Positions 33,927 to 48,789 of a stretch of 64,000 bases of DNA are shown here, piece by piece. A program made the position numbers and the translations under genes. The notes beneath the pieces were generated by a model, which saw only the letters and a program-made list of their open reading frames with translations, ran no database searches and was not told the origin of the DNA. The DNA lies in assembly GCF_018613835.1 (NCBI RefSeq), contig NZ_JAGGPM010000014.1, positions 1-64,000 on the forward strand. Direction: 5' to 3'. How positions within the stretch are numbered: position 1 is the first letter of the stretch; every line of letters starts with the position of its first letter. The stretch is from Arthrobacter sp. ISL-5. Its GTDB lineage: Bacteria; Actinomycetota; Actinomycetes; Actinomycetales; Micrococcaceae.

Positions 33927-36900
33927 TTGGTCGCCTCGAGCACCTCTAATAACGAAACCGCTAACACGGCAAGCACCGATGGTGCCACTCGCCGGCTCTC
34001 ATTCGCAAAGATTCACGAACCTCTTGACGTTCCGAATCTGCTTGCCCTGCAGACGGACAGCTTCGACTGGCTGGTCGGAAATGAACGCTGGCAGGCAAGG
34101 GTAGCGAAAGCCGTCGAAGAAGGCGACCTCAGCGTCGCCACCACCTCCGGTCTTTCCGACATCTTCGAAGAGATCTCCCCGATTGAGGATTTCCAGGGCA
34201 CCATGTCCCTGAGCTTCTCCGATCCGGAGTTCGCTGATCCCAAATACACCATGGCTGAGTGCAAGGACCGGGACGCTACGTACTCGGCTCCGCTGTACGT
34301 TAAAGCCGAATTCATGAACAACAACACGGGCGAAATAAAGCAGCAGACCGTGTTCATGGGTGACTTCCCGCTGATGACCGAGAAGGGCACCTTCGTCGTC
34401 AACGGCACCGAGCGTGTCGTTGTCTCCCAGCTGGTGCGTTCCCCGGGCGCCTACTTCGAGCGCACGGCCGACAAGACCAGCGACAAGGACATCTTCACCG
34501 CAAAGATCATCCCGTCCCGCGGTGCATGGTTCGAGCTGGAGATCGACAAGCGCGACCAGGTCGGCGTTCGCCTCGACCGCAAGCGCAAGCAGTCCGTCAC
34601 CGTGCTGCTGAAGGCCCTCGGCTGGACCGAAGGCCAGATCCTCGAGGAGTTCGGCCAGTACGACTCCATGCGTGCAACGCTGGAGAAGGACGCCACCGAA
34701 ACCCGCGAAGACGCGTTGCTGGATATCTACCGGAAGCTCCGTCCGGGCGAGCCGCCCACCGTCGAGGCTGCCCAGTCGCTGCTGGACAACCTGTACTTCA
34801 ACTCCAAGCGCTACGATCTGGCCAAGGTCGGCCGTTACAAGATCAACCGCAAGCTCGGCATCGACCGCTCCCTTGGTGACAAGGAAGCGTCTGTCCTGCA
34901 CGTTGAAGACATCGTCGCCATGATCAAGTTCCTGGTTGCGCTGCACGCCGGTGAGAAGACCCTCACGGGCAAGCGCGACGGCCAGGACCACGAACTGCGC
35001 GTCGAGATCGATGACATCGACCACTTCGGCAACCGCCGCATCCGCGCCGTCGGCGAGCTCATCGAGAACCAGGTCCGCACCGGCCTGTCCCGCATGGAGC
35101 GCGTCGTCCGCGAGCGTATGACCACGCAGGACGTCGAGGCCATCACGCCGCAGACGCTGATCAACATCCGCCCGGTGGTGGCAGCCATCAAGGAGTTCTT
35201 CGGAACGTCCCAGCTGTCCCAGTTCATGGACCAGAACAACCCGCTCTCGGGTCTGACCCACAAGCGCCGCCTGTCTGCGCTTGGACCGGGCGGTCTGTCC
35301 CGTGACCGTGCAGGCATGGAAGTCCGAGACGTTCACCCGTCGCACTACGGACGTATGTGCCCCATCGAAACCCCTGAAGGCCCGAACATCGGTCTGATCG
35401 GTTCGCTGGCTTCCTACGGACGCATCAACCCGTTCGGCTTCATCGAGACCCCGTACCGTCTCGTGGCCGAGGGCGTCGTGTCCGACGAAGTCCAGTACCT
35501 GACGGCCGATGACGAAGCAGAGGTCCTGATCGCACAGGCCAACGCTCCGCTCGACGCCAACAAGAAGTTCGCTGAAGAGACCGTCCTGGTCCGTGCCCGC
35601 GGTGGTGGAGGCGAGCCCGTTCTCGTTCCCGCAGCCGACGTGCAGTTCATGGACGTCTCCCCGCGCCAGATGGTGTCCGTGGCAACCGCCCTGATTCCGT
35701 TCCTCGAGCATGACGATGCTAACCGCGCACTCATGGGTGCCAACATGCAGCGCCAGGCTGTGCCGCTGGTCCGTTCCGAGGCACCGTTCGTCGGTACCGG
35801 CATGGAACGCGCCGCTGCTGTCGACGCCGGTGACGTTGTCATCGCGAAGAAGGCAGGTGTGGTTACCGAGGTCTCCGCTGAACTCGTCATCATGCTTAAC
35901 GACGACGGCACGGAAACCAACTACCGCATCAACAAGTTCGCCCGTTCCAACCAGGGCAACTGCTACAACCACCGCGTTCTGGTGAGCGAAGGCCAGCGCC
36001 TGGAAGTTGGCGGCATCATTGCTGACGGCCCGGCAACGGACCAGGGCGAGCTCGCCCTCGGTAAGAACCTGCTCGTGGCATTCATGTCATGGGAAGGCCA
36101 CAACTTCGAGGATGCCATCATCCTGTCCCAGCGCATCGTGGCTGAGGACGTTCTTTCCTCCATCCACATCGAGGAGCACGAGATCGATGCCCGCGACACC
36201 AAGCTTGGTGCCGAGGAAATCACCCGTGACATCCCCAACGTGTCCGAGGAAGTCCTGGCTGGCCTGGACGAGCGCGGCATCATCCACATCGGTGCTGAAG
36301 TTGAAGCCGGCGACATCCTGGTCGGAAAGGTCACCCCGAAGGGTGAAACCGAACTGACCCCGGAAGAGCGTCTGCTCCGCGCCATCTTCGGCGAGAAGTC
36401 CCGCGAAGTGCGCGACACCTCCCTGAAGGTTCCGCACGGCGAGTCCGGCACCGTCATCGGCGTGCGCGTCTTCGACCGCGACAACGACGACGAACTGCCC
36501 CCGGGCGTCAACCAGCTGGTCCGTGTCTACGTGGCCGCCAAGCGTAAGATCACCGACGGCGACAAGCTCGCCGGCCGCCACGGCAACAAGGGTGTTATCT
36601 CCAAGATCCTGCCGATCGAGGACATGCCCTTCCTTTCCGACGGTACCCCCGTTGATATTGTCCTGAACCCGCTGGGTGTTCCGGGCCGTATGAACGTCGG
36701 CCAGGTGCTCGAAACGCACCTCGGCTGGGTCGCCAAGACCGGCTGGAAGATCGAAGGCGAGCCTGAATGGGCCAAGCAGCTGCCGAACCTGCCGCGCGAG
36801 AGTGGCCAGACCACTGTTGCAACGCCGGTCTTCGACGGTGCCCGTGAAGAGGAAATCACCGGTCTGCTGGACTCCACCAACGTGACCCGCGACGGTGACC

Positions 36901-37433
36901 GCCTGATCAACTCCTCGGGCAAGACCCGCCTGTTTGACGGCCGCTCCGGCGAGCCGTTCCCGGATCCGATCTCGGTCGGCTACATGTACATCCTGAAGCT
37001 CCACCACCTGGTGGACGACAAGATCCACGCACGCTCCACCGGCCCGTACTCCATGATCACGCAGCAGCCGCTGGGTGGTAAGGCACAGTTCGGTGGCCAG
37101 CGCTTCGGTGAAATGGAAGTGTGGGCGCTCGAAGCTTACGGCGCCGCCTACACGCTCCAGGAGCTCCTCACGATCAAGTCGGATGACATCCACGGTCGTG
37201 TGAAGGTCTACGAAGCCATCGTCAAGGGCGAGAACATCCCGGAGCCGGGCGTTCCTGAGTCCTTCAAGGTCTTGATCAAGGAAATGCAGTCGCTGTGCCT
37301 GAACGTGGAAGTACTTTCCACGGACGGAACCACAATTGAAATGCGTGACTCTGATGACGCAGTCTTCACGGCTGCGGAAGAACTGGGCATCGATCTGTCT
37401 CGTGCAGAGCCCAGTTCCGTAGAAGAGGTTTAG
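33927..37433 (+). CDS. rpoB: RNA polymerase beta subunit
   Basis: 1168 residues from the TTG at 33927, which has GAAGGA six bases upstream (a GTG at 33912 is in frame but lacks this). The rifampicin-binding region at about residues 427-455 reads [20 protein letters not shown] and [12 protein letters not shown], wild type at the classical positions (D, H and S present). Also [10 protein letters not shown] and the C-terminal [20 protein letters not shown]. Core enzyme, co-transcribed with rpoC after a 99-base gap. Confidence 0.98.
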   Translation: MVASSTSNNETANTASTDGATRRLSFAKIHEPLDVPNLLALQTDSFDWLVGNERWQARVAKAVEEGDLSVATTSGLSDIFEEISPIEDFQGTMSLSFSDPEFADPKYTMAECKDRDATYSAPLYVKAEFMNNNTGEIKQQTVFMGDFPLMTEKGTFVVNGTERVVVSQLVRSPGAYFERTADKTSDKDIFTAKIIPSRGAWFELEIDKRDQVGVRLDRKRKQSVTVLLKALGWTEGQILEEFGQYDSMRATLEKDATETREDALLDIYRKLRPGEPPTVEAAQSLLDNLYFNSKRYDLAKVGRYKINRKLGIDRSLGDKEASVLHVEDIVAMIKFLVALHAGEKTLTGKRDGQDHELRVEIDDIDHFGNRRIRAVGELIENQVRTGLSRMERVVRERMTTQDVEAITPQTLINIRPVVAAIKEFFGTSQLSQFMDQNNPLSGLTHKRRLSALGPGGLSRDRAGMEVRDVHPSHYGRMCPIETPEGPNIGLIGSLASYGRINPFGFIETPYRLVAEGVVSDEVQYLTADDEAEVLIAQANAPLDANKKFAEETVLVRARGGGGEPVLVPAADVQFMDVSPRQMVSVATALIPFLEHDDANRALMGANMQRQAVPLVRSEAPFVGTGMERAAAVDAGDVVIAKKAGVVTEVSAELVIMLNDDGTETNYRINKFARSNQGNCYNHRVLVSEGQRLEVGGIIADGPATDQGELALGKNLLVAFMSWEGHNFEDAIILSQRIVAEDVLSSIHIEEHEIDARDTKLGAEEITRDIPNVSEEVLAGLDERGIIHIGAEVEAGDILVGKVTPKGETELTPEERLLRAIFGEKSREVRDTSLKVPHGESGTVIGVRVFDRDNDDELPPGVNQLVRVYVAAKRKITDGDKLAGRHGNKGVISKILPIEDMPFLSDGTPVDIVLNPLGVPGRMNVGQVLETHLGWVAKTGWKIEGEPEWAKQLPNLPRESGQTTVATPVFDGAREEEITGLLDSTNVTRDGDRLINSSGKTRLFDGRSGEPFPDPISVGYMYILKLHHLVDDKIHARSTGPYSMITQQPLGGKAQFGGQRFGEMEVWALEAYGAAYTLQELLTIKSDDIHGRVKVYEAIVKGENIPEPGVPESFKVLIKEMQSLCLNVEVLSTDGTTIEMRDSDDAVFTAAEELGIDLSRAEPSSVEEV

Positions 37434-37532
37434 CAGGGCGTCCGACGGCGGGTGACCACCCGCCGTCGGGCCCTCGCCTCTTCCCGTAACCAAGACTTCA
37501 GAATTTAGAGAACAAGAGAGAACAGGGACCCT

Positions 37533-41432
<3,900 letters not shown>

Positions 41433-41455
41433 CGAGTCGGTCTCCTGAACTGACG

Positions 41456-41487
41456 GGCCCCGTTTCCACAACTGTGGGAACGGGGCC
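41456..41487 (+). terminator. Terminator after rpoC
   Basis: 14- to 15-bp stem (41456-41470 with 41473-41487, one G-T pair) followed by TTTCAGT. Confidence 0.85.
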
Positions 41488-41512
41488 TTTCAGTCCCCGG
41501 ATTCCGCGCCGA

Positions 41513-41542
41513 TTAAGGTCTGGCGGCAGTCCATGTTAGACT
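41513..41542 (+). promoter_or_regulatory. str operon (rpsL) promoter
   Basis: TTAAGG (41513-41518), 18-base spacer, TAGACT (41537-41542). Gives a leader of about 280 bases. Confidence 0.5.
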
Positions 41543-41548
41543 TGTGAC

Positions 41549-41827
41549 CAATTGTTATTGTGGCAGTGGATGAGAGCGCCGGACCAGCCGAAAGGCCGGT
41601 CCAGAGCGACGTTTCCGGTTTGCAGGGTTCTTGTGCAACGTATGCCACATTTTTGCATGCCTAGGGACCTTTGAAGACGAGAGTCAGGTCATTCCCCATG
41701 TGTGCGATCCGACTATTAAGGCTTCGCCTCAGCTGCTCTGGAGACTTCTTCAAAGCTCGGGCGGCGGGGCAAAGCAAAAGGAGAGCGGCCGTAAGAGGCC
41801 GCTCCGGATAAAACGGAGAACACGAAA
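41549..41827 (+). promoter_or_regulatory. Long rpsL leader
   Basis: About 280 bases without a credible ORF. Near its end an 8-bp hairpin GAGCGGCC/GGCCGCTC (41783-41790 with 41797-41804) stands 23 bases before the GTG, close enough to affect initiation. Possibly a ribosomal-protein-responsive leader, but I recognise no known class. Confidence 0.4.
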
Positions 41828-42202
41828 GTGCCTACGATTAACCAGCTGGTCCGCAAGGGCCGCACGCCGAAGGTCAAAAAGACCAAGGCTCCCGCGCTTA
41901 ACGGCAGCCCGATGCGCCGCGGTGTTTGCACCCGCGTGTACACCACCACCCCGAAGAAGCCGAACTCGGCTCTGCGTAAGGTTGCACGTGTGCGCCTTAA
42001 CGGTGGCATTGAAGTCACCGCCTACATCCCCGGTGTAGGCCACAACCTCCAGGAGCACTCCATTGTGCTCGTTCGTGGTGGTCGTGTGAAGGACCTCCCC
42101 GGTGTCCGCTACAAGATCGTCCGCGGCGCCCTCGATACCCAGGGTGTCAAGAACCGTAAGCAGGCCCGCAGCCGCTACGGCGCAAAGATGGAGAAGAAGT
42201 AA
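41828..42202 (+). CDS. rpsL: Ribosomal protein S12 (uS12)
   Basis: 124 residues, GTG start after CGGAG. Decoding-centre protein. [13 protein letters not shown] carries lysine at the position of streptomycin-resistance changes (K43), and K88 equivalent is in [13 protein letters not shown], so the streptomycin-sensitive form. First gene of the str operon. Confidence 0.98.
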   Translation: MPTINQLVRKGRTPKVKKTKAPALNGSPMRRGVCTRVYTTTPKKPNSALRKVARVRLNGGIEVTAYIPGVGHNLQEHSIVLVRGGRVKDLPGVRYKIVRGALDTQGVKNRKQARSRYGAKMEKK

Positions 42203-42203
42203 T

Positions 42204-42674
42204 ATGCCTCGCAAGGGTCCGGCCCCCAAGCGGCCGCTCGTACTAGATCCCGTTTACGGCTCCCCGCTGGTCACCCAGCTGATCAACAAGGTGCTGGTTG
42301 ACGGCAAGAAGTCCACCGCAGAGCGCATCGTTTACGGTGCCCTTGAAGGTGCACGCGCCAAGTCCGGCGGCGACCCCGTTGCCGCCCTCAAGAAGGCCAT
42401 GGAGAACGTCAAGCCTTCCCTCGAGGTCCGCTCCCGCCGTGTCGGTGGCGCAACCTACCAGGTTCCCGTTGAGGTCAAGCCGGGCCGCTCCACTGCCCTC
42501 GCCCTGCGTTGGCTGGTCGGCTACTCCAAGGCCCGCCGCGAAAAGACGATGACCGAGCGCCTCCAGAACGAAATCCTGGATGCCTCCAACGGTCTCGGTG
42601 CCGCTGTGAAGCGTCGCGAAGACACCCACAAGATGGCCGAGTCCAACAAGGCCTTCGCACACTACCGCTGGTAA
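42204..42674 (+). CDS. rpsG: Ribosomal protein S7 (uS7)
   Basis: 156 residues from the ATG at 42204, one base after the rpsL stop. The longer open frame upstream lies inside rpsL. Core motifs [20 protein letters not shown] and [20 protein letters not shown]. Starts assembly of the 30S head. Represses the str operon in E. coli. Confidence 0.98.
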   Translation: MPRKGPAPKRPLVLDPVYGSPLVTQLINKVLVDGKKSTAERIVYGALEGARAKSGGDPVAALKKAMENVKPSLEVRSRRVGGATYQVPVEVKPGRSTALALRWLVGYSKARREKTMTERLQNEILDASNGLGAAVKRREDTHKMAESNKAFAHYRW

Positions 42675-42743
42675 TACTTCCCGGACGCCGCCGGCTCAGA
42701 CGAGCCGGCGGCGAACGTGCAGTCCATCCGAAAGGGAGACACC

Positions 42744-44858
42744 GTGGCACAGGACGTGCTTACCGACCTTAGTAAGGTCCGCAATATCGGCATCATGGCC
42801 CACATCGATGCCGGCAAGACCACCACCACCGAGCGCATCCTGTTCTACACGGGTGTGAACCACAAGATCGGCGAAACGCACGACGGCGCTTCGACCACCG
42901 ACTGGATGGAACAGGAAAAGGAACGCGGCATCACCATCACGTCTGCCGCCGTGACCTGCTTCTGGGAAAACAACCAGATCAACATCATCGACACCCCCGG
43001 CCACGTGGACTTCACGGTTGAGGTTGAGCGGTCCCTGCGCGTCCTCGACGGTGCAGTTGCCGTCTTCGATGGCAAGGAAGGCGTTGAGCCGCAGTCTGAG
43101 ACCGTTTGGCGCCAGGCTGACAAGTACAACGTTCCGCGTATCTGCTTCGTCAACAAGATGGACAAGCTGGGCGCTGACTTCTACTTCACCGTAGACACCA
43201 TCATCGGCCGCCTCGGTGCCAAGCCGTTGGTCATGCAGCTGCCGATCGGTGCCGAGAACGACTTCATCGGCGTCGTGGACCTGCTCTACATGCGTGCATT
43301 GGTGTGGCCCGGCGACTCCAAGGGTGACGTCACCATGGGTGCGAAGTACGAGATCCAGGAGATCCCGGCTGACCTCAAGGAGAAGGCCGAGGAGTACCGC
43401 GCGGCACTCGTTGAGACCGTTGCCGAGGCTTCCGAAGAACTCATGGAGAAGTACCTCGAAGGCGAAGAGATCTCGATCGATGAGCTCAAGGCCGGCATCC
43501 GCAAGATGACCATCAACTCTGAGCTGTACCCGGTGTTCTGTGGCTCCGCGTTCAAGAACCGGGGCGTTCAGCCGATGCTCGATGCTGTCATCGACTACCT
43601 GCCGAACCCGCTCGACGTCCCCCCGATGATCGGTCACGATCCTCGCGACGAAGAGAAGGAACTGACCCGCGCGCCTTCATCCGAAGAGCCGTTCTCGGCT
43701 CTGGCGTTCAAGATTGCGGCTCACCCGTTCTTCGGCCAGCTCACCTTCATCCGCGTGTACTCCGGTCACGTGGAAGCAGGCGCCCAGGTGGTCAACTCCA
43801 CCAAGGGCAAGAAGGAGCGCATTGGCAAGCTGTTCCAGATGCACGCCAACAAGGAAATGCCTGTTGAGGGCGCTACCGCCGGCCACATCTACGCAGCGAT
43901 CGGTCTGAAGGACACCACGACGGGTGACACCCTGTGTGATTCCAGCAACCAGATCGTCCTCGAGTCCATGAGCTTCCCGGAGCCCGTGATCTCGGTTGCC
44001 ATCGAGCCCAACACCAAGGGTGACCAGGAGAAGCTCTCCACGGCCATCCAGAAGCTCTCCGCTGAGGACCCCACCTTCCAGGTGTCCCTCAACGAAGACA
44101 CGGGCCAGACCATCATTGCCGGCATGGGCGAGCTCCACCTGGACATCCTGGTGGACCGCATGCGCCGCGAGTTCAAGGTTGAGGCCAACGTCGGCAAGCC
44201 GCAGGTCGCTTACCGCGAAACCATCAAGAATGTTGTTGCGCGTCACGACTACACGCACAAGAAGCAGACCGGTGGTTCGGGCCAGTTCGCAAAGATCCAG
44301 ATTGCCATCGGGCCGTTGGACACTTCCGAAGGCGAGCTGTACGAGTTCGAGAACAAGGTGACCGGTGGCCGTATTCCGCGCGAATACATCCCGTCGGTTG
44401 ACGCCGGTATCCAGGATGCACTGAACGACGGCGTCCTGGCCGGTTACCCGGTTGTTGGCATCAAGGCAACGCTGATTGATGGCGCTTACCACGACGTTGA
44501 CTCTTCGGAAATGGCGTTCAAGATCGCCGGCCGTATGGCTTTCAAGGAAGCTGCACGCAAGGCGAACCCCGTCCTGCTCGAACCGCTGATGGATGTCGAG
44601 GTCCGCACCCCTGAGGAATACATGGGTGAAGTAATCGGTGACCTCAACTCCCGCCGTGGCCAGATGCAGTCCATGGAAGATGCACAGGGTGTCAAGGTCA
44701 TCCGTGCACACGTCCCGCTGTCCGGCATGTTCGGCTACATCGGCGACCTGCGTTCAAAGACCCAGGGCCGCGCTGTGTACTCCATGACGTTCCACAGCTA
44801 CGCCGAGGTCCCGAAGGCATTTGCCGACGAGATCATCCAGAAGAACCGCGGCGAGTAG
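42744..44858 (+). CDS. fusA: Elongation factor G
   Basis: 704 residues from the GTG at 42744 with AAAGGGAG upstream. GTPase domain G1 AHIDAGKT (residues 19-26), G3 DTPGHVDF, G4 NKMD. Domain IV loop region at [20 protein letters not shown]. Drives translocation and, with RRF, ribosome recycling. Confidence 0.98.
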   Translation: MAQDVLTDLSKVRNIGIMAHIDAGKTTTTERILFYTGVNHKIGETHDGASTTDWMEQEKERGITITSAAVTCFWENNQINIIDTPGHVDFTVEVERSLRVLDGAVAVFDGKEGVEPQSETVWRQADKYNVPRICFVNKMDKLGADFYFTVDTIIGRLGAKPLVMQLPIGAENDFIGVVDLLYMRALVWPGDSKGDVTMGAKYEIQEIPADLKEKAEEYRAALVETVAEASEELMEKYLEGEEISIDELKAGIRKMTINSELYPVFCGSAFKNRGVQPMLDAVIDYLPNPLDVPPMIGHDPRDEEKELTRAPSSEEPFSALAFKIAAHPFFGQLTFIRVYSGHVEAGAQVVNSTKGKKERIGKLFQMHANKEMPVEGATAGHIYAAIGLKDTTTGDTLCDSSNQIVLESMSFPEPVISVAIEPNTKGDQEKLSTAIQKLSAEDPTFQVSLNEDTGQTIIAGMGELHLDILVDRMRREFKVEANVGKPQVAYRETIKNVVARHDYTHKKQTGGSGQFAKIQIAIGPLDTSEGELYEFENKVTGGRIPREYIPSVDAGIQDALNDGVLAGYPVVGIKATLIDGAYHDVDSSEMAFKIAGRMAFKEAARKANPVLLEPLMDVEVRTPEEYMGEVIGDLNSRRGQMQSMEDAQGVKVIRAHVPLSGMFGYIGDLRSKTQGRAVYSMTFHSYAEVPKAFADEIIQKNRGE

Positions 44859-45005
44859 TCCACCGGACTTTCAAAGCGACAAACTCGGGTGCGTTTCCGG
44901 TTCCGGAAACTAGCCCGGTGCAGATGGTCGGTCCCAGGCCAGCCCGGTTTCCGGCCATCTGCACGAACAGGCTCGAGGGACTAGTATTAGTTCCTGAATC
45001 TGCAA

Positions 45006-45035
45006 TTTCACCAATCCAAGCCCCCCAAGTAGACT
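45006..45035 (+). promoter_or_regulatory. tuf promoter
   Basis: TTTCAC (45006-45011), 18-base spacer, TAGACT (45030-45035), about 70 bases before tuf. It gives EF-Tu its own transcript besides read-through from fusA. Confidence 0.5.
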
Positions 45036-45104
45036 TACTGGAGTTTCGGCCGCGACAAGCGCGACTGAAGGGTAAGTCATTTGAAAACGTTCTAGGAGGA
45101 ACCT

Positions 45105-46295
45105 GTGGCAAAGGCAAAGTTCGAGCGGACTAAGCCGCACGTTAACATCGGTACCATTGGTCACGTTGACCACGGTAAGACGACGTTGACGGCCGCCATT
45201 TCCAAGGTGCTGTACGACAAGTACCCGACTCTCAACGAGCAGCGCGACTTCGCGTCTATTGACTCTGCTCCCGAAGAGCGTCAGCGCGGCATTACCATCA
45301 ACATCTCCCACGTTGAGTACCAGACCGAGAAGCGCCACTACGCACACGTAGACGCTCCGGGTCACGCTGACTACATCAAGAACATGATCACCGGTGCTGC
45401 ACAGATGGACGGTGCAATCCTCGTGGTTGCCGCCACTGATGGCCCGATGGCTCAGACCCGCGAGCACGTTCTGCTCGCCCGCCAGGTTGGTGTTCCCTAC
45501 CTGCTGGTCGCGCTGAACAAGTCCGACATGGTCGACGACGAAGAACTCCTGGACCTCGTTGAAATGGAAGTTCGTGAGCTGCTTTCGGCTCAGGGCTTCG
45601 ATGGCGACGACGCTCCGGTTATCCGCGTTTCCGGTCTGAAGGCTCTCGAAGGCGACCCCGTCTGGGTCAAGTCCGTCGAGGACCTCATGGCAGCAGTCGA
45701 CGAGTCCGTTCCGGACCCCGTACGTGACCGTGACAAGCCCTTCCTGATGCCGATCGAAGACGTCTTCACCATCACCGGTCGTGGCACCGTTGTGACGGGT
45801 CGCGCCGAGCGCGGTACCCTCGCGATCAACTCTGAGGTTGAGATCGTCGGCATCCGTCCGGTTCAGAAGACCACCGTTACCGGTATCGAGATGTTCCACA
45901 AGCAGCTCGACGAAGCATGGGCCGGCGAGAACTGTGGCCTCCTGCTCCGCGGTCTGAAGCGCGATGACGTAGAGCGTGGCCAGGTTGTCGTCAAGCCGGG
46001 TTCCATCACCCCGCACACCGACTTCGAGGCTAACGTCTACATCCTCTCCAAGGACGAAGGCGGACGTCACAACCCGTTCTACTCCAACTACCGCCCGCAG
46101 TTCTACTTCCGCACCACGGACGTAACCGGCGTTATCACCCTGCCGGAAGGCACGGAAATGGTTATGCCTGGCGACAACACTGAGATGACCGTTGCGCTCA
46201 TCCAGCCCATCGCTATGGAAGAGGGCCTCGGCTTCGCTATCCGCGAAGGCGGCCGCACCGTTGGTTCGGGACGCGTTACCAAGATCAACAAGTAG
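45105..46295 (+). CDS. tuf: Elongation factor Tu
   Basis: 396 residues, GTG start with a perfect AGGAGG. G1 GHVDHGKT (19-26), G3 DAPGHADY, G4 NKSD, and the switch region [12 protein letters not shown]. Delivers aminoacyl-tRNA to the ribosome. The strongest codon bias and Shine-Dalgarno in the window, as expected for the most abundant protein. Confidence 0.99.
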   Translation: MAKAKFERTKPHVNIGTIGHVDHGKTTLTAAISKVLYDKYPTLNEQRDFASIDSAPEERQRGITINISHVEYQTEKRHYAHVDAPGHADYIKNMITGAAQMDGAILVVAATDGPMAQTREHVLLARQVGVPYLLVALNKSDMVDDEELLDLVEMEVRELLSAQGFDGDDAPVIRVSGLKALEGDPVWVKSVEDLMAAVDESVPDPVRDRDKPFLMPIEDVFTITGRGTVVTGRAERGTLAINSEVEIVGIRPVQKTTVTGIEMFHKQLDEAWAGENCGLLLRGLKRDDVERGQVVVKPGSITPHTDFEANVYILSKDEGGRHNPFYSNYRPQFYFRTTDVTGVITLPEGTEMVMPGDNTEMTVALIQPIAMEEGLGFAIREGGRTVGSGRVTKINK

Positions 46296-46345
46296 TACTT
46301 GCTGATCAGAGGTCGAGGGCCCGCAACGGCCTGACATGATCTTCT

Positions 46346-46381
46346 AAAACAGCCCCGCTGCACTAGCAGCGGGGCTGTTTT
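46346..46381 (+). terminator. Strong terminator after tuf
   Basis: Perfect 15-bp stem (46346-46360 with 46367-46381), 6-base loop and a run of seven T. The best intrinsic terminator here. Confidence 0.95.
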
Positions 46382-46431
46382 TTCAACGCCCTGTCGGGGC
46401 GAGCCCTGCAACGCGCAGAGTTCGACTCCGG

Positions 46432-46437
46432 TATTGT
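46432..46437 (+). promoter_or_regulatory. -10 box of a leaderless promoter
   Basis: TATTGT, seven bases before the ATG at 46445. Confidence 0.45.
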
Positions 46438-46444
46438 GCCTGAT

Positions 46445-47884
46445 ATGGCCGAACCACGAAGCGTCCAAGCAGGGAAAAGCACTCTGTCGCCTTCCGCTAT
46501 CGGGCATCAGACACCCACAAAATTGTGGATCTTTGCGTGGCTCGCGTTCTTGCCAGTTGCACTTGGCAGGGCAGAAAACTTCGGTGAATCAGACACTTTT
46601 TGGCAGATACGTACCGGCCTTCGCACCCTGGAGGACTGGCAGATCCCTGCCGTCGATCCCTTTTCCTGGACGGCGGCCGGTGAACCCTGGACCCTGAACT
46701 CTTGGGGCTTCAATATCATTCTGGCCACGGTATACAGAATGGGTGGCCTTGTCGGAGTGGCCCTTGCCTGTGCCTTGCTCGTGGTCGCCATTATCGGCCT
46801 TGTTTTGTTCTTGGCCCGGGATCTTCAAGCTTCCCCGGTCGTCGCCGGTTGGGTGCTGCTGCCCACGGCCGTGTTGCTCATTATGTGGTTGTCAGCCCGT
46901 CCTCACCTGGTGGACTATCTGGCCGTGCTGATACTAGTAATCATCCTCAGGCGCATGCTTGAAGGACCTTCTATATGGCAACTGTGCGCTCTGGCCGTAC
47001 TCACGGCCGTGTGGGTCAACTTGCATGCGGCGTCCCTGCTGGGCGTGGCCATAGCCGGCGCTACATTGGTGCTGGCCAGCCTGCAAAGAACTATACGAAG
47101 TCGTATCGGCTGGTTTGCCGGCGCACTGGCCGTAGCGCTGTTGTGCAGCCTGGCCAATCCTTATGGCATCGCAATCTTCTCCCAAACAGCACAAGTGAAG
47201 CATGCCTCAACAGTCATCACAGAATGGCAACCCCTTAACGTGGCTGACCCGCTTCAGCTAGTTCAATTTGTTCTAGGGCTGGCTGCGCTCATTGTTGCCG
47301 CACGCCGGCGTGAAGTGGTGTTCTCCGCTGCACTTCTGGTGACCCTAGCAGGGTCTGTCGCCGCCATGAGGATCCTTCCCATCCTTGTTCTCGTGTCCAT
47401 GCCGGTCCTGATGTCCGCCGCCTCACACCCGGTCGTACTGCGCTACTTTTTGAGCCGCCGCAAGATGTTCGCCCAGTGCGGCATGCTGACTATCAGCGCC
47501 GTGACGGTGCTGGTGGCAATTAATCTTCACGCCGTCGGCCGCCCGGATCCAGCGGTCTATCCGTCCAGTGTGATTCGAGCCATTCCAGAGGGCTGCACAT
47601 TGTTCAATGACTACATGGTGGGCGGTCTCGTCATTCTGGAGCGCCCGGACGTGCAGGTGTCGATGGATTCCCGCAACGACCTGTACGGAGCTGAGCGCGT
47701 CAACAATTTCATGCGATTCATTGAACAGGGGGACGGTGATCTTGCCTCTCGTCTGGCCGGGGCTGACTGCGTTTTAGTTCCGCCTTCCAGCGGGTTGGCT
47801 CGGAGCCTGCGGGCAAATCCCAATTGGAAGCTGGAGGCCACCGAAACCGTGTCGGTGCTGTTTACACGGGTCCAAGGGTCGTGA
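46445..47884 (+). CDS. GT-C-like polytopic membrane protein
   Basis: 479 residues from the ATG at 46445 (a GTG at 46436 overlaps the likely -10 box). About ten hydrophobic segments up to residue ~365, with a conserved-looking first loop (ESDTFWQIRTG, DPFSWTAAGEPW) like GT-C/PMT-type glycosyltransferase membrane proteins. A soluble C-terminus has FNDYMVGGLVI and SMDSRNDLYG, seen in the same type of proteins. Substrate unknown. Codon use is looser (more A/T-ending codons, AGA, ATA, CTA) than in the adjacent tuf. It splits tuf from rpsJ, so it is probably an insertion. Confidence 0.78.
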   Translation: MAEPRSVQAGKSTLSPSAIGHQTPTKLWIFAWLAFLPVALGRAENFGESDTFWQIRTGLRTLEDWQIPAVDPFSWTAAGEPWTLNSWGFNIILATVYRMGGLVGVALACALLVVAIIGLVLFLARDLQASPVVAGWVLLPTAVLLIMWLSARPHLVDYLAVLILVIILRRMLEGPSIWQLCALAVLTAVWVNLHAASLLGVAIAGATLVLASLQRTIRSRIGWFAGALAVALLCSLANPYGIAIFSQTAQVKHASTVITEWQPLNVADPLQLVQFVLGLAALIVAARRREVVFSAALLVTLAGSVAAMRILPILVLVSMPVLMSAASHPVVLRYFLSRRKMFAQCGMLTISAVTVLVAINLHAVGRPDPAVYPSSVIRAIPEGCTLFNDYMVGGLVILERPDVQVSMDSRNDLYGAERVNNFMRFIEQGDGDLASRLAGADCVLVPPSSGLARSLRANPNWKLEATETVSVLFTRVQGS

Positions 47885-48326
47885 GCTCCGGCGCCGTCGG
47901 CGCTTCATTTGAAGTTTGGAGCGGCATCGCTGCTGGTCCAGCGGGGTTGTTCTTTCCCCAAGGCTAATCCAATTATTAGATTAATGGCGTGTGATGCGCC
48001 TGCCCGGGGTGCAACCCATGAGGGACAAGTCGTACAAAGCCGGTCACTTTCAAGGGCTGGATGCGATGGCCAAACAGGCTACATCACCGCACACGGCTGC
48101 GCGGACCTGACGGCCCTGCGCCGGCCGCGCCGTCAGTCTTCCCGACGGCGGTGAGGACCCAATTGCCTGCCCGGCGTCGCCTCCGCTTGCGATAGCGGCC
48201 TATACGCCGGTGCCGCTGGCGTCACTGAGTCCGGCATCAGTGTGACAGGCCACGACAGCCCGTCCCACTGTCAACCCAGTTCCCGGCGGGGCTGCGCGTT
48301 CCGCGCGGCGTGGGACGGTTTCGTCG
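47885..48326. other. Gap after the GT-C-like gene, probably non-coding
   Basis: About 440 bases. It begins with a likely terminator (47928-47956) and holds a short A/T-rich palindrome TAATC-N8-GATTA around 47970. Small open frames here have no Shine-Dalgarno and unnatural composition. No gene I can support. Confidence 0.5.
47928..47956 (+). terminator. Terminator resembling the tuf terminator
   Basis: CGCTG-N6-CAGCG hairpin followed by GGGTTGTTCTTTC. Bases 47939-47956 match the tuf terminator (46367-46384) at 16 of 18 positions. Confidence 0.55.
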
Positions 48327-48484
48327 ATGCCAGTGTTCGGCGCCTATCCGGTGGAAACACCGGCAGGGCAGCAGGCACGGCGCAAAAACGGGACCGCCAG
48401 AAAATCAACATCATCCTGTACGTGGCCAGCCTGCTGCTAGTGGCGACCGCTCTCTTCATCGGAACCACCCTGCCGCCGGAGTGA
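48327..48484 (+). pseudogene. Small membrane protein with an apparent frameshift
   Basis: An ATG at 48327 with GGACGG upstream opens MPVFGAYPVETPAGQQARRK, a natural N-terminus, but this frame stops at 48440. The -1 frame continues from about 48383 as QKRDRQKINIILYVASLLLV and ends TTLPPE at 48484, a good TM segment. The frames meet at CGCAAAAACG. Either a frameshift mutation, a sequencing error in the A-run, or recoding. The alternative start in the TM frame is GTG at 48242, with poor sequence up to the switch. Confidence 0.4.
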
Positions 48485-48495
48485 CGCTCTGCATC

Positions 48496-48606
48496 ATGTG
48501 GGCGATGCGCCAGTACACGTATGTGCTGCTGGCCCTGATCGCCGTCGGGCTCATCGCGCTGGCACTGTGGCGGCTCACCCGGAGCAAGCCTGCCGGCACG
48601 GAATAG
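48496..48606 (+). CDS. 36-residue single-TM protein
   Basis: Starts MWAMRQYTYVLLALIAVGLI and ends with the basic tail RLTRSKPAGTE. One TM helix. 11 bases after the stop of the preceding small gene. GGAG lies 14 bases upstream, a little far. Function unknown. Confidence 0.5.
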   Translation: MWAMRQYTYVLLALIAVGLIALALWRLTRSKPAGTE

Positions 48607-48653
48607 CGGGGCCGCTGCCCTGATATCGTTACAACCAAAGAGAGGGGCACATC

Positions 48654-48779
48654 ATGGAATGGCTGATTTTCCTGATCGTGGTTGTAGCGGTTGTGGCCGG
48701 CGTCTTCTGGGCGAAGAAGAATTTCCGCAACGAGATTGAACGCGCAAAGCGCATCAACAGGGCCAACAAGAACAAATAG
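48654..48779 (+). CDS. 41-residue single-TM protein
   Basis: GAGAGGGG lies six bases before the ATG. The sequence begins MEWLIFLIVVVAVVAGVFWA and ends in a strongly basic, Asn-rich cytoplasmic helix (KKNFRNEIERAKRINRANKN). Convergent with the beta-glucosidase (10-base gap). Function unknown, but the Shine-Dalgarno and composition support a real gene. Confidence 0.7.
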   Translation: MEWLIFLIVVVAVVAGVFWAKKNFRNEIERAKRINRANKNK

Positions 48780-48789
48780 CGCGCCGTAT

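Noticed and set aside
33999..35972. 657-residue open frame antisense to rpoB (and similar long ones antisense to rpoC, ppk, fusA, beta-glucosidase)
   Set aside because: Typical third-position GC shadow of a strongly coding gene. The composition is unlike a protein, there is no start signal, and rpoB is certain.
41631..42038. 135-residue ORF upstream of and overlapping rpsL
   Set aside because: It runs out of frame into rpsL and is Arg/Ser/Pro-rich, as expected for a shadow.
47909..48154. 81-residue ORF after the GT-C-like gene
   Set aside because: Begins beside a terminator, no Shine-Dalgarno, Arg/Ser-rich random composition.
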